A stretch of 64,000 nt of DNA, taken from the NCBI GenBank assembly GCA_024500155.1, contig CM044868.1, positions 45,420,165-45,484,164 on the forward strand, given 5' to 3'. Below are positions 23,656 to 35,087 of the stretch, piece by piece (position 1 is the stretch's first letter; each line of letters starts with the position of its first letter). The stretch is from Chenopodium formosanum (taxonomy: Eukaryota > Streptophyta > Magnoliopsida > Caryophyllales > Amaranthaceae). The position numbers and the translations under genes are program-made. Below the pieces are notes generated by a model. It did not search any database. It was not told where the DNA came from and saw nothing but the letters and a program-made list of their open reading frames with translations.

Positions 23656-24923
23656 TGAAAGGAATGGTATCCTTCGATCAAGTGTACTATTCCGTTAGTG
23701 GATTCAAAATTATTAGAAAGCTAATATATTCAGTAAGGTCAGGTGATCGGAATGCCTAGGTGGAGGCCGCTTCCGATAAGTAATATTAATGCATAATTAA
23801 TATTACAGCTTATACTTGACTAAACCCTTCGAGTCACACCTAAGCAACTAACAAACCGAAGCGACGAATTAATCCGGAAGGAATTAATAAGTCAACCGAT
23901 TAATTAATATTTAGACGTCAGGAATTCGAGCTTAGAGCGTCAAAACCGGACGTTGGAAGTCGAGTAAAAAAATAGTAAAAGACGAGATGTGAAAATTAAT
24001 AATAAATCAACAAAGACCAAAATACCCCTAGCATCGGAACACCGAGAACTAAGGGGTATAGCCAAGCTAGCAGCCCGCACCAAGTGCAGGGCTTGCTAGG
24101 AAGCTGCGGCTAGCTGCCCGCACCTAGAGCGTGGCGTGCTAGCATGTTGCAACTAGCAGCCCGCACTAGGTGCGCGGCATGCTAGCAGCAGCTATCGCCA
24201 GCAGCAGCCCGTACACAAGTGCATGAGGTGCCGGTCGAGAGAGTGCGAGCAGCAGACCGCATTTTGTGTTGTGGGGATGGCTGGGTTGAGAGAAGGGCAG
24301 CAACATATGGGAAGCCCACTTGGGTGCCTTGGTGCCCAAGTTGGAGTTGCCAAGTGGCGCAAGGTGAGGGAGAGAGTGGGGAGCAAGTTTGGTCCCCCCT
24401 CCTCCAAATGGTCCTCACCTAACCTCTCACATGAGTTTGCCACTTGTTGATTTATTACTAGTTTGATTATTAATTTTATTTTAGCTTTAAAATAAAATGG
24501 GAAAATCAAATTCTCCCACATTGATGGGAGAGCTTTTCACACTCATGCATTTCCCTATAAATACCCAAGTTGGGGTATTGGGAAAAGCACTTGAGTAAGA
24601 GTTGAAAAAGGCACCACCATTGTGAAATCCTTTGAACTCATTAAGTTGGGGTATTGGGTTTTGGTCGGGCTTTGCTAACCCCAAGACATTGGACCGTTTT
24701 TGGTGGTCGAGTTGTGGGTGGACTATCTTTGGAGGCCGTCGTAATTTTGAGGCTTGCTTTCAAAGTAAGAGCCCCTTCCAGTTGGGCGAAGCACGCTCCA
24801 AAGGTAATTGTTTTATCTTAATCTTGTGATTAATTGAATTATGGTTATGATTTTATTTATTGCGAGTGCGTTCTTTCATTTGGTTTTGTTTCCGCGGTGA
24901 GTCGGACTCACCAAACCCCAACA
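23656..24923 (+). repeat. 3' LTR of G
   Basis: It pairs with 15068-16329 and has the same ends, GC-rich island (about 24065-24200) and TATA box (24556-24563). Many substitutions and a few small indels separate the copies. CTTTG follows at 24924. Confidence 0.9.
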
Positions 24924-24985
24924 CTTTGTACTTGCTAAAATATATAAGACTTACTCAATAAATAGTTGTACTTCGTCACAATTAT

Positions 24986-25293
24986 TCAACACATAAAAGT
25001 GAACTTCTTCCCATTCCTTTGTAGTAAGTAAACGAGGACATTCCTTTCAAATGCTCTACCTCTTGTCTCAAATATAGGTAGGATATCAACTGAAAAAATT
25101 TCACGATCGTCATAAATTCTATCTGGTTTGTTAAATCTTGTCTCTATATCCTCCATATATCTTGAACAAAATGTCAAGTATTCCTCCAAAAGATAACCTT
25201 CTGCCATTGATCCTTCCGAGTGACCTTTATTGCGTACATAGTCTTTTAATTTTCCAAGATACCTATAAGAAAATAGTAAAACTTACATAATTG

Positions 25294-25340
<47 letters not shown>

Positions 25341-25790
25341 TTTTATTATTATTATTATTATTATTATAAAAACAAGCGGAATGAAATTTATGTACCTTTT
25401 TATGGGGTACATCCAACAATAATGAACTTGTCCCGCAATCAAAGCTTCACTTGCAAGATGAACAGGTAAGTGTAGCATGATTACAAAAAAGGAAGGTGGA
25501 AATATTCTTTCTAGCGCACATAGGGTTACACCAATTTGTTTTTCGAGTTTCTCTAACTCGTCAATCTTCAAAGCCTTTGAACATAACTCTTTGAAAAAGG
25601 TGCTCAACTGAATAAGTGGAGCAGACAATGATTTAGGCCAACCACGTATAGCAAGAGGCAATATATGCTCTATAATAACATGATAATCATGGCTTTTTAA
25701 TCCAGAGAGTTTACGTTCTTTGAGGAGGGAATTTTTTGAAATATTTGAAGCATACCCATTTAGAAACTTCACACTAGTCAAAAAAATTAC
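24986..25790 (-). pseudogene. TNP2 transposase of F, DUF4218 region
   Basis: Reading leftwards from about 25784, the frame gives LKSHDYHVIIEHILPLAIRG, LIQLSTFFKELCSKAL, CALERIFPPSFFVIMLHLPV and VHYCWMYPIKRY, the hallmark of DUF4218 in TNP2 proteins. An AAT/ATT microsatellite (25288-25375) lies in an apparent intron. A further exon at 25207-24986 reads AEGYLLEEYLTFCSRYMEDI and then RFNKPDRIYDD. G is inserted shortly downstream. The gene would supply the catalytic transposase of F, but stops elsewhere make it a remnant. Confidence 0.85.
25288..25375. repeat. (TAA)n-(ATT)n microsatellite in a TNP2 intron
   Basis: About 15 AAT repeats are followed by about 9 ATT repeats, giving a self-complementary AT-only block between two TNP2 exons of F. 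Confidence 0.85.
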
Positions 25791-27456
25791 ACAAATCTCT
25801 CTTTTGCTCCAAAGATAACGTATGAGGAGCTGGAGGTAGCTCTTTTGATTTATCAGAACGTGTTATAGGGTGCAATGACTTTCTTATTTTCATTTCCTGT
25901 CGATCAAGACGTGTATTCAAATTATCCTTACTTTTTCCTTCAATATCTAGTAGAGTCCAAAGTAAAGTTTCGCACACATTTTTATCTATATGCATCACAT
26001 CCAAATTATGGCGTATCAAAAGACTACTACAATATGGCAATTCAAAGAAAATGCTCTTCTTTCGCCATAATTTTGTTTGTTTTTTCTTTTTCTTATCACG
26101 CCTTCTCTTTTTCTTACTACACTCAACTTATTCAGCATCAATTTGTTGTTGTAATTCCTCACCGGATAATGGTTTGGGTGCAGGTCTTAACTCTTGTTTC
26201 CCATCAATGGCTCTTCCATCATACCTCCATTTATGATCTAAAGGTAAAAATCTATGATGACACATATAACAGTGTTTATTTCCATTTGGTAACCACTCAG
26301 AACAAGTATCACTATTACAAGAGGGACAACCAACAGCTCCTCCAGTTCTCCAACCAGATAATTCACCATAGGTTAGATAATCACTATAGTCCATAACAAA
26401 GATGCAGGCATTTTAAAATTCTCTTTCTTTGAAGCATCATATGTTTGGACACCAACTTCCCAATGTAATTTTAGCTCCTCTATTAAAGGTTGCAAGTAAA
26501 CATCAATTTTATCTTTTGGCCCCTTAGGACCTGGTATAAGCATTGAAAGAATGAAAGAATGTTGTTTCATACAAAGCCACGGCGGTAAATTATATGGTAT
26601 AAGAACTACGGGACATTACTATGAGGAATATGACCATTTCTAAAGGGGCTAAACCCATCACTTGCTAACCCAAGGCGAACATTACGAGGTTTAGAAGAAA
26701 ATTAAGGATATTTTTCATCAAAAAATTTCCATGCTTTAGAGTCTGCTGGATGTCTCATTATACCATCATCATCATTGACACACTTATCACTATGCTATCT
26801 CATACTTGCTGTAGTTTTGGATGACATCTTTGAAGCAGGGGAATTAAAGGAAAATAACGCATTGTCTTGCTAGGAGTCCTTCGAGGCTTACATTGTGAGG
26901 TGGAAGATCCATTATTATGTTCATCAATTTTCCATCTAGAAGCATGGCACTTAACACACTCGTCTGCATTTGCATGATCCTTCTAAAATAGCATACAATT
27001 ATTGGGACATGCATCAATTTTTATGGACTCAAGAGATAGGCTCTTTATTATCTTTTAAGCATCATAAAAAGATTTTGGCAGAGTGTTACCTTCTGGCAAT
27101 GCTTCTTTAACTAGATCAAGAATCATAGACAAGCTTTTGTCACTTATTCCACCTAAGAATTTTATGTGGAATAACTTAAGCAACAAAGATAGTTTCGAGA
27201 ATTTCTTATAGCCAGGATACCACTCTAACTCAAGATCACCCATCAATTTGTAAAAGTTTTTTGTTGCTTGTGGAGGATCTTTGCATTCACTCACACCAAC
27301 TGTCTCGTCTCCAAGAACATTGTCAAATGGAACTCCAAAGGCATCATGTAGCATATCAGACATGACATCATGCATATTCAATGGGTATTCATTTGACTCA
27401 TCAATTATAACATTATCATTAATTGTTGAATCGTTAACCCTTTCTCTTAGAACATA
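25774..27456 (-). pseudogene. TNP2 transposase of F, N-terminal and core part
   Basis: From right to left the remnant shows NMHDVMSDMLHDAFG, then LELEWYPGYKKFSKLSLLLKL, then SFYDA (27381-27055). A damaged part follows (27054-26571), then LIPGPKGPKDKIDVYLQPLI and VGVQTYDASKKENFKMPASL (26570-26373), DYLTYGELSGWRTGGAVGCP with CYMCHHRFLP and DHKWRYDG (26394-26128), and NLDVMHIDKNVCETLL (26040-25774). This order is that of TNP2/En-Spm transposases. The usual N-terminal transposase-associated domain is absent: the frame is cut at 27456 by the MITE. Several frame changes make it non-functional. Confidence 0.85.
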
Positions 27457-27712
27457 CTTCCTCCGTTCTATTAATATTGCAACAATGGACTTTTAGCACT
27501 ATTCATTACTCTTGTATGACCATATAATATGAGTTATACGCTAAGAAAAATGTAGTCAAGTGGGATCTTGTTGGATTCGTCTCATATAATACTTTCACAA
27601 TATCAACTTTTTATGATTTTTACTCTTACACAATTATAGATATATAGCATATAAAATGTGTTTTGGGATGCGTAATTTCCTCCTTGTTGCAATATTAACA
27701 GAATGGAGGAAG
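27457..27712. mobile_element. Stowaway-type MITE
   Basis: The element begins CTTCCTCCGTTCTATTAATA and ends with the matching inverted end (GAATGGAGGAAG). The flanking target duplication is TA (27455-27456 and 27713-27714). At 256 bp with no ORF it fits the Tc1/mariner-derived Stowaway group. It sits between the divergent TNP2 and TnpA-like genes of F, in the shared 5' region. Confidence 0.9.
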
Positions 27713-27738
27713 TATATTTCTTTATTTCTCTTTGAGTT

Positions 27739-28996
27739 TTGGACATCAATTATATGTTCCTTTTCAAATTCTTAAGGGCATAAGTAAAAGAAATGTTGAA
27801 AATCGATCTTACCAAGATGTTGGACACACTGCTGGAACAAAGAGTTTTGCTCAAAAAGTAGAAGATATGGTAAACTCTTACTTTTTTATCTATTTTTTAA
27901 TACAAAATAAAAATTACTTTGATTATATGACTATTTATAATATCAATTTCAGCGTGACAAAGTAATGCCGAGCATGTTGGATTTATATGAGGAAACTCAT
28001 TTAAAAAGTGATAAAGCACCTATCACTGAAGTGGCAAATAAACCATGGTATCTTTTTTTTTTTTTTTTTTTTTTGTGTGGGTATTTCTATATTGTTAAAG
28101 ATAGGACAATTCTGAAAATAAAATGTGGATATAGTATATATGTGTTGTGATTGAAATGATGCTAGAGTCGTTTTATGTTTATTATGTGACAAAGCAGGTT
28201 GAAACAAATTATTAAAGTTGGTTTTCAATCATTTTATGAAGGAAATACTGCCAAAAAATCTGTAGAAATAGAAATACATTTAATTTGTTTTAAGTTCAAA
28301 AGAATGTGACCTTTTTCTCCATCTTGGATCAATCTTATGTATATGTAATTGATTTTATTTGTGAATATTAGTGTTTATAAGTAGTTTTTCATTGTTTGTA
28401 TAATCTTACATATAAATTTTTTATGAAGTAAAAAATTAAAGAGCTCCTTGTGTAATATGAGGCAGGAGAAATAGATATGATCGATGAAGAAATCTATGCA
28501 AAAGTTAAACCCGTTGGTAAACGTGGTCGTTATCGTGGCAAGGGAGTTAGTCCTTCTATTACATCATTATATGGGACATTTAGTGAAGGTGAAAAGTTAC
28601 GCAAAGAAGCCGACGAGGCAAAGAATGAGGCAATGGAGGCTAAAAAAGAGGTAAAAGAAATAAATGTGAAAAATTAAGGCTTGACTAAAAAGATGAGAGG
28701 GCTTCAGAAGGAAATGGAGGTTATGAAAGGCTTCATGGGAAATATTTTTAACCATCTAGGCTGTCTAAAACAAATATGGATGAGGTATACTTTATTTTTT
28801 AATATTTTTTTACATGTTCATTGTTTAATATTATTGTTATATGATATTATAATTAAATTTGATTTTTTATTGCATATTAATTATGAAATTATAGGTTAAT
28901 GATGATGTGGATGAAGATGAAGATGAGGATGAGGATGATGATGATGATGATGAGGATGGAGAGGATGATGAAATGGAAGAATATGGAGAGGAGTAG
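27739..28996 (+). pseudogene. TnpA-like second gene of F (plant En/Spm transposase family), partial
   Basis: Putative exons with GT/AG borders lie at about 27739-27869 (DVGHTAGTKSFAQKVEDM), 27953-28047 (DKVMPSMLDLYEETHLKSDK), 28466-28784 (IDEEIYAKVKPVGKRGRYRG, then a charged coiled-coil-like stretch) and 28895-28996, an acidic Asp/Glu tail with a TAG stop. The GTKSFA...ETH-K pattern resembles the En/Spm transposase family that includes TnpA-type DNA-binding proteins. A stop at about 28675 interrupts the third exon. The 5' end is missing or truncated near the MITE. The partner function (binding subterminal repeats) is inferred from the family. Confidence 0.65.
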
Positions 28997-30049
28997 TACT
29001 ATTTTTTATATTCATTGTAAGTTTTAGTATTATTCTGTTTGTGCTCTTGGGAGCTTATAAATCATAATCAGTGGTGGTTGTCTTTGATTGCTCATTGGTA
29101 TGGTTCTATGCTATATATATAGTCCTAACATTACCTAAATTGTCTAGATTTTGAGCTTCCAATTTTAATATATATGTAATGCCTCTTGCGTCTAGATGAT
29201 CAGTTTACTCATTAATCAAAATTCAGCATGGTAACTCTTTTTATTGCTTATTTAAGAAATTGGAAATTACCTATGGAATTACTTCTAAAATACTAGTTGT
29301 TTATGAGAACCTTATTCTCATAACATTGGTTATGGGTGGAGATTAATTAGTGATGCTATCTTTGAATTTGGCCATCAAGAAACAGTTTGCTAATGAAATC
29401 AAAATTTGTGTGTAAAAGTTGATTTTTTATTTTATTTTTTATTTATTAAATGTACTCAATTGTGTTTGTACAGTTGAGTGTGACCAAATATCATGATCAA
29501 GGTAGTGTTATGTTATGCTCTTTATGATTATGATAGATTCCTACTTATTTCATTTCAGGTTGTGTTAAATGTTGCCTAAATGTTGGATATACTTATTCCT
29601 TGAAATGTTGTTGCCTTTGTAGAGTGAAGCTATTGTTGTCTCGTGAAGCTATTGCTGCCCCTTATGAAGATAAATGATGAGATGTAGTTGTTGTTTTGGT
29701 CGCTCCAAAATCATCAATTTGCAATTGTTTTTTTTTACCACAATCCCTTCGTGAAAGTTGTAGATCTGGAAAAGTTACCAAATCTAGACTAAAAAATTTC
29801 TCAATTAGGATATGTATGCTAAGGGTTATGCCTTATGCTTAGAGGATGATCAAATTATGTAATGACTATTAATTTATTAATAATATCATTTTTGAATTAT
29901 TTGTTGAAATCAACTATGTTCATCATGATATATTTTTTTTATTTATGTATGTTACAATTATAAGTGAATCCTTAAAGTGATTTTGCCTATAAATTTACAA
30001 CGAAGGTAATATCATAATTTTTTTTCTATACATCTAGAATAAATACATT
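28997..30049. mobile_element. F, region without a visible gene
   Basis: AT-rich sequence between the TnpA-like gene and the right subterminal repeats. I see no ORF or repeat that can be supported. Confidence 0.5.
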
Positions 30050-30521
30050 ACCGGCATATAACATGTATTGTGCCTCTAAAAGCTTTCATATCTAATTTTC
30101 GATATGCATCTAAATATCATCAGCATTAATATATAAAATCGCATCTTATATTTTGTGACAAAATTACATGATTGTCTCTAAAATTATGTGTGTGATATTT
30201 TGAAGCAAATAGTTAATGTCTCTAATTATATTTTGAGTCAAAATTATATGGTTGCCCCTAAATAAATATGGTATTTAGAAGCAAATTTTAATAATGCCTC
30301 TAATTATGTTTTGGGGCAAGATAATATAGTTGTCTCTAAACATATGGGCCTTTAGAATCAATACACAGTATTACCTCTAAACGAGGCTTTAGAGGCAACC
30401 ATGAATTAGCGACAGAATTATTAGAGGCATTTAAATAATTATCTCTAAAAGACATTAGAGGCTACATCGTTATTATTAGAGGCATTTTTTACTTGCTTCT
30501 ATATATAATTTTTATGTAGTG
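30050..30521. repeat. Right subterminal and terminal repeats of F
   Basis: The words TGCCTCTAA, TTGAGGCAAA and TTTAGAGGCA recur about ten times in both orientations, before the terminus ATGTAGTG at 30521. They mirror the left end (11278-11660). Confidence 0.75.
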
Positions 30522-30791
30522 CTAGTTACGCACGACAGGCTCGCGCAACCTCTAATGTTGCGCGCGCCATCTGATGACGAACTGCGAACCCGTAATTTTT
30601 GCGCTCAATTGAATTTACGACTTTTACTTGCGATAAAAAGTGGGTGTTTCTCGAAAATAACATATACACGGAAAATAAAAATTAAACTTTGATTTAAGCT
30701 TTGTCTAAAAAAAGTTTGATTAATTTTTTTTCATTTAATTTCTACATAAGAGATTAAAGAAAAAATAAAAAATATATATAATAATTACAAA

Positions 30792-30851
30792 GAACTACGC
30801 AAAGACCTGATTTCATAATACGAATACGTAGGCAATCATTATGATTCGGTC
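30792..30851 (+). other. Two-stem conserved 3' module (A copy)
   Basis: GAACTACGCAAAGACCTG is followed by stem 1 (arms ATTTC at 30810-30814 and GAAT at 30822-30825, one bulged T), the linker ACGTAGGC, stem 2 (arms AATCA at 30834-30838 and TGATT at 30842-30846, loop TTA) and CGGTC. The stems pair with bases different from those in B and C. Confidence 0.6.
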
Positions 30852-30931
30852 ATATAAAAAACGTATATATATAAAGCTCATTTTATTTCATTCAAAATTC
30901 AAAATAAGTGACATTATTGAACTAGATGATA

Positions 30932-31087
<156 letters not shown>

Positions 31088-31671
31088 CATCATAAAAACA
31101 TAGTAGTGTAGACACCCATTTGTGTCTCTCCAAAACCAAACCCGGTGATGAATATCTTTTACGTCGAATCATAATCGAATGAAGTTAAAGTGTGGAAAGT
31201 CTAAGTGTTGCGATTAGTTTTAAAATTCTCTTTTTCTGTTTTCGAAAACCTATTTTATGAAAATAGCCAAATCCAGTTTAGTTTGGTCTGTAACAAGGGT
31301 TGAATAATAGTGTAGATGGATAGGGCTCGAAAAGAGATTTCCAACGATATATTATAAGCCCAATTCCGATGAATAATGAGGAAGTTATGGCCAAATTACT
31401 AAACTGGGCTCGGTTCGATCTTTATATGCGGCCCAATGATCTAGAGGAGGGCCTATTATGAATTATCATTCCTAATACAATTAGGATTGATTATAGTCTT
31501 CTAGAATCTTGTAGAAGGTTCTTTTGAATCCTAATGAGATTAGGATTGATAATTAAGTTTTATGAGTTTTATTTGGAATAAAAGAAGTGTTTTAAATGAA
31601 ATTACGGTTTTACCCCTCGTACGGACTTTTACGCTTGATTTTATCAAAAATAGAAAACGTGTAGAAAATCG

Positions 31672-31738
31672 CCTGCAGCGCCGAACGGCAGGTTGTCGCC
31701 TAGCGACTGGGGCTATTGCGGCGACAGTGACGTGTTTT
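31672..31738 (+). repeat. TGTCGCC/GGCGACA words in the C LTR
   Basis: The words TTGTCGCCTAGCGAC and GCGGCGACAGTGACG form short inverted repeats 50-115 bases upstream of the TATA box. The same words recur in the C leader (about 48280-48345 and 49010-49110) and in the 3' tail (about 58470-58580). Confidence 0.6.
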
Positions 31739-31788
31739 ATTCCTTTGCAAATTCCGATTCTTTTTTATCTAATCCGGACTTTTTTCAT

Positions 31789-31797
31789 TATAAATAG
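31789..31797 (+). promoter_or_regulatory. TATA box of the C LTR
   Basis: TATAAATAG, in the same form as in B1 and D, stands before a CT-rich leader-like stretch. It is the likely core promoter of C. Confidence 0.65.
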
Positions 31798-32291
31798 CGT
31801 CCTTAGACCTCCGTTTTTAATCACCAACTCTCATCAAGAAAATCTTGATACTCTCTTTCTCTCTCTCTCTTTCTAAACCAAATTTTCACAAACAAAATTC
31901 CGCATTCACGAGATCTAGACACACCTAGCATAATTCGAAGCATCTAAACTTCTGAGGGTTTTGTCCCAAATCTAGTCTAAACTTTCTTTCAATTATTTAA
32001 TTTAATTGTTTTGATTTATTTTTTTCCTTGAAGTTACATATAGAAATCATGTTTAGGTTGTTATTTTGATTCCTAGTATCATGTTAGGATGCTTTTCTTA
32101 TTATGATGTTTAGGGTAAAGAATAAGTTTCTTAATTATATCAATTAAATTTCTATGGTGCTTCCTAGTTTCTTTCCTAATAGCATGTTAGTATCATGTTA
32201 GGGCTAAATCTTTGATTTTTATTGTTTAGTGACATGCTAAGGTTTGTTATTAATCTTGTTAGTATCAGGCCTAGGATCTTGCTATTATTAT

Positions 32292-33129
32292 TGTAGGCGT
32301 CCTTCGAAGTGCGCCTACGTAAAAGCATGTTGTGAATATGCTTGGCACTCATATGAAGTGGAAATTGACATATACGATTAGGGACAACGATTAGGGACAA
32401 GGAAAGTAGGGAGCCGCCAACAAGTTTTTAAGGAACTTGTAAACCGTTCACGGATCATAAAAGGCAACCACGATAAAGGGACAACAAAGGCAACAACGAT
32501 TGACCCGTGAAGGTTACACCCCATTCATAATCCATGAGATTACTAACTCCATATGGTTCGGAACCATGAAAGGAGTATCGGGGATGATGGTACGAAGTGA
32601 GTCATGGAGTCACATTCGCCCGTATTGGCCTCTACTCGATTCTTATAGTGAAAAGTGATTCCTGCGATCTCAAAGGCATACAAACAAAAATTTAGTTTGC
32701 TCCAAACTATTATTAAGCTAAATTGGTTGAATATTAATGCAACATAATTCTAAAATATCGTGATCACTTGATTTAATAACAAGATTAAAAAAGAACCTAA
32801 ACTGGTTGTCCAAATTATCTTATTAGGCGTGATTTTCAATTACATATTTCCTTTAAACATGCAATATGGTGATCATAAAAATAATAGAATAAACATTAAT
32901 ATTGGAAGCTATTTAACAATAATTCTAACAATACAAAATCGTTAGAAAAATAATAGAAATAAAAGGAACATAATTCTTACTTTGATTCTGTTTGTTTGCA
33001 ACTACAAAATAATAAACGAGTAACTTCAAGGAAATAATAATAAACACAATAACTAAATTAAATTAAATTAAATAGAATTGATTTGGGGCCAAACCCTCAA
33101 ACAGTTCTATCTTTCACGCCTTGGCCTAA
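32292..33129 (-). repeat. 3' LTR of B2, left part
   Basis: It matches 45776-46611 of the other LTR nearly base for base. It ends at CCTAA (33125-33129), the target site of D, and resumes at 39175. Confidence 0.9.
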
Positions 33130-33433
33130 TGATGCAAGTCTAAGCATGGAGAACTTCGAAGATTTGCTTATCATGCATCAAGATAGTTTGTCCCTAAACA
33201 TTGATTCAAGCCAAGCATTGCATGGACACTTTCTTGGATATCAAAGCAAAGCCACGGTTTGCTTAGTGGCTTTTCTTGGAGTCTAGTTCACTTTCTTGAA
33301 CTTTCTTGAATTTTCTTTACTTAGATTTTGCTTACAAGTTTTTACCTTTCACTTGAAAGGGTTTTTCTTGGTTCAAGCATTAGGATCTTTAATCTTTATT
33401 TAGTTGCTTTAAAAGAAGTTAGTTAGCAAAATA

Positions 33434-33512
33434 AATCAGTTTAGGCGTGTGCTTGTTCTCCAAGGAGATTGGCGTATGCTTGTGCGCCAAGGTGCTTGCT
33501 CTTCAAGCAAGT
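33434..33512 (+). repeat. Three consecutive small hairpins in the D LTR
   Basis: TCTCCAAGGAGA is a perfect palindrome. TTGGCG...CGCCAA follows with 6-bp arms, then CTTGC...GCAAG. All three end within about 67 bases of the TATA box. The 3' LTR carries the same set. Confidence 0.55.
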
Positions 33513-33578
33513 TAGAATTCTAGTTTAATTAGGATTGAATTAGGAACTTGTCCTAATCATCCTAGGTAAACTAAGTCT

Positions 33579-33587
33579 TATAAATAG
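33579..33587 (+). promoter_or_regulatory. TATA box of the D 5' LTR
   Basis: TATAAATAG in the context TCT-TATAAATAG-GGC. The 3' LTR has the same box at 38908-38916. Confidence 0.7.
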
Positions 33588-33843
33588 GGCTGTAAAACAC
33601 ATGAATAAGAACATAGATTAATATACATTGTTTTAAGTTTAAACACTTAAGTTTTGTTGATTGTGATCAATTGTTGTTTTGCTTGTTTTAGTTAAAACAT
33701 TCGTTTGGATGGATTAATTAGGTGGATTCTTAATTGATTAATCTTAGTTTTTGTTTAATTCTTGGTGGATTTCTTGTATAGAATTAGACTTAACATATCC
33801 CTTGTGTTTTGTTGATTTTCGGATCAATAATTCACATCATCTT

Positions 33844-33860
33844 TGGTATCAGAGCCAGGT
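33844..33860 (+). other. Primer-binding site of D
   Basis: TGGTATCAGAGCCAGG starts four bases after the 5' LTR. It is the standard site complementary to the 3' end of initiator-Met tRNA. Confidence 0.9.
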
Positions 33861-34132
33861 TTGCGCAACTTCGGTAAACATTAAACTGGGAACAATTGGC
33901 TGGGAAATTTTACGTGATTCTTTTTGCATTGAACTCTAAAAACGTCCAGCTATCACCATATAAAATTTCATAATTTTTAGTTGAGTAACGCGCTCTACAC
34001 AGCCTCAAACGTTTGGTGTTTGTGCACTGATTTGCGGTTGGGAGTCCGGTTTTTGTGTTGCCTAGTTTTCCTTCAAGGTTCGATCTTTTAATCAAGATTT
34101 TTTCATAAACTTACTTGTTTTGTGTAGGAATC

Positions 34133-35087
34133 ATGAGTGAAGAGGAGGTCCCACAAGTTCCAAGGGGATTAACCTTAGAACAGGCTCAAAACCTTAGAAG
34201 AGATAGGCGAATTGACGAGTTGGCAGCAAGGATGGATGAGATATTAAAAAGGCTTGATGTTCTTGCTGGAGATTCTTCAAGGAAAGGGAATTCTAACCCT
34301 AATTCTGGTTCAAGTGAGGAAGAACAACCAAGGAGGAACCCAAGGAGGCCACGAAATAATTATTCCTCAAGTGATGAATCGCCAAGGCCTAGGAGAAGAG
34401 ATAGACCAAAGGATGATGATAGGAACCTTAGATTAGATCTTCCCGAATTCAATGGGAGTATGAATGAACCTGAAAAATACTTTGAGTGGATTAGAAGGGC
34501 CGTGACACTCTTTGATTACAAGGAGTATGATGAAAGGAAAAGATGCAAATTGGCTGAATTAAAACTGACTGGTTATGCTAGTCTTTGGTATGATAATCTA
34601 AAGAAGAAGTGGCATAAGGAGGGGCGTGCAAGAATCTTAACTTGGGAACAACTCAAGAGGCACATGAAAAAGAGGTTCGTACCTAGTGATTATATTCAAG
34701 ATGTTTATCTTAAGATGCAACTTTTTAAACAAAATTCTATGACTGTTGAGAATTATATTGGTGAATTTGAAAAGTTATGCATGCTATGTGGCTTAGAAGA
34801 GATTGTTGAGCATAAGATTGCTAGATTGGTCCTTTGAGGATGTTTGCAAGGTAGCTTTGAAAGTTGAAAAACAGATAAAGGGGAAGAAAGGGACGTACAC
34901 TAAGTCCTTTGTAAAAGGTTTCGCTAAACCTTTTGAAAAGAACAGCTTGGAGAAAAGTGGTTCTAGTTCGAACTACAAGGAGACTAAATCAAAGTTTGAA
35001 GCTCCTAAAAAGCTTGTTGAAGATAGGAAGTGATTCAAGTGTGGTAGTGTTGGTCACATTGCATCTAATTGTCCATCAAAAAGAGTA
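34133..35087 (+). pseudogene. Element D gag with zinc knuckle
   Basis: The chosen start ATG at 34133 opens MSEEEVPQVPRG. A charged region with Arg/Ser/Pro repeats follows, then the capsid-like gag core (LPEFNGSMNEPEKYFEWIRR, LTGYASLWYDNLKKKW, PSDYIQDVYLKMQLFKQ). Near 34825-34840 a deletion shifts the frame; the text resumes with WSFEDVCKVALKVEKQ. A CCHC zinc knuckle follows at about 35031-35075, but its first Cys codon is the stop TGA at 35031-35033. Gag would form the capsid and bind RNA. Confidence 0.85.

Larger units (their letters stand above)
15068..24923 (+). mobile_element. LARD-like LTR retrotransposon G without coding capacity
   Basis: The two LTRs are 15068-16329 and 23656-24923, both starting TGAAAGGAATGG and ending CCCCAACA. 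The target duplication CTTTG is perfect (15063-15067 and 24924-24928). The primer-binding site (CGGTATCGGAGCC) follows the 5' LTR and a purine-rich tract (ACAAGTGGGAGAT) precedes the 3' LTR. The 7.3-kb interior has no gag or pol ORF, which fits a large retrotransposon derivative (LARD). The end motif resembles Copia elements. The LTRs differ by roughly one base in ten over the first 350 bases, so the insertion is old. Confidence 0.85.
11278..30521 (-). mobile_element. CACTA (En/Spm) transposon F, about 9.4 kb before insertion of G
   Basis: The left end CACTACAAGAAAATATA at 11278 and the right end ATTTTTATGTAGTG ending at 30521 form the terminal inverted repeat. The target duplication is CTA (11275-11277 and 30522-30524). 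Inside lie subterminal repeats, a TNP2 transposase gene on the - strand (DUF4216 part at about 13004-13520, DUF4218 and core at 24986-27456), a TnpA-like gene on the + strand (27739-28996) and a MITE. Removing G (15068-24923 plus a 5-bp duplication) leaves about 9.4 kb, a normal size for an autonomous CACTA element. Stops and a missing N-terminus show it is defective. Confidence 0.9.
10956..30789. mobile_element. Putative short LTR-like insertion H, split by CACTA element F
   Basis: TGTAACACCCC at 10956, a common start or end of plant LTRs, and TTACA at 30785-30789 give TGTAA/TTACA termini. Without F the insert would be about 0.59 kb (10956-11277 plus 30525-30789). The sequences on each side (integrase end of A; GAACTACG module of A) would be neighbours without it. 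The flanking 5-mers TTACC and AAGAA do not match, so no target duplication supports the call. It contains GC-rich words (CGCGCAAC, GTTGCGCGC) on both sides of F. It may be a solo LTR. Confidence 0.45.
31107..32291 (+). repeat. 5' LTR of C, first part
   Basis: It begins TGTAGACACCCATTTGTGTC, the reverse complement of the ends of B LTRs, and carries the CTTTCC-AACGATATATTATAAG block that B1 has in reverse orientation near 4805-4865. A GC-rich hairpin island (31672-31738) precedes the TATA box at 31789, and CT-rich sequence at 31853-31875 follows. It is cut by B2 with the duplication ATTAT (32287-32291 and 47473-47477). The second part is 47473-48047, giving about 1.75 kb in total. Confidence 0.88.
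33130..33839 (+). repeat. 5' LTR of D
   Basis: This 710-bp LTR runs from TGATGCAAGTC to TTCACATCA. Its first 150 bases match the sequence that encodes the end of the pol frame in the 3' LTR. Small hairpins at 33434-33512 precede the TATA box at 33579. Confidence 0.95.

Noticed and set aside
10951..30794. Target duplication for H
   Set aside because: The flanks TTACC and AAGAA do not match, so H is kept only as a putative insertion.
34115..34132. Upstream ATG at 34115 as the gag start of D
   Set aside because: The six codons before 34133 read FCVGI-like sequence of the leader; MSEEEV at 34133 looks like a normal gag N-terminus.
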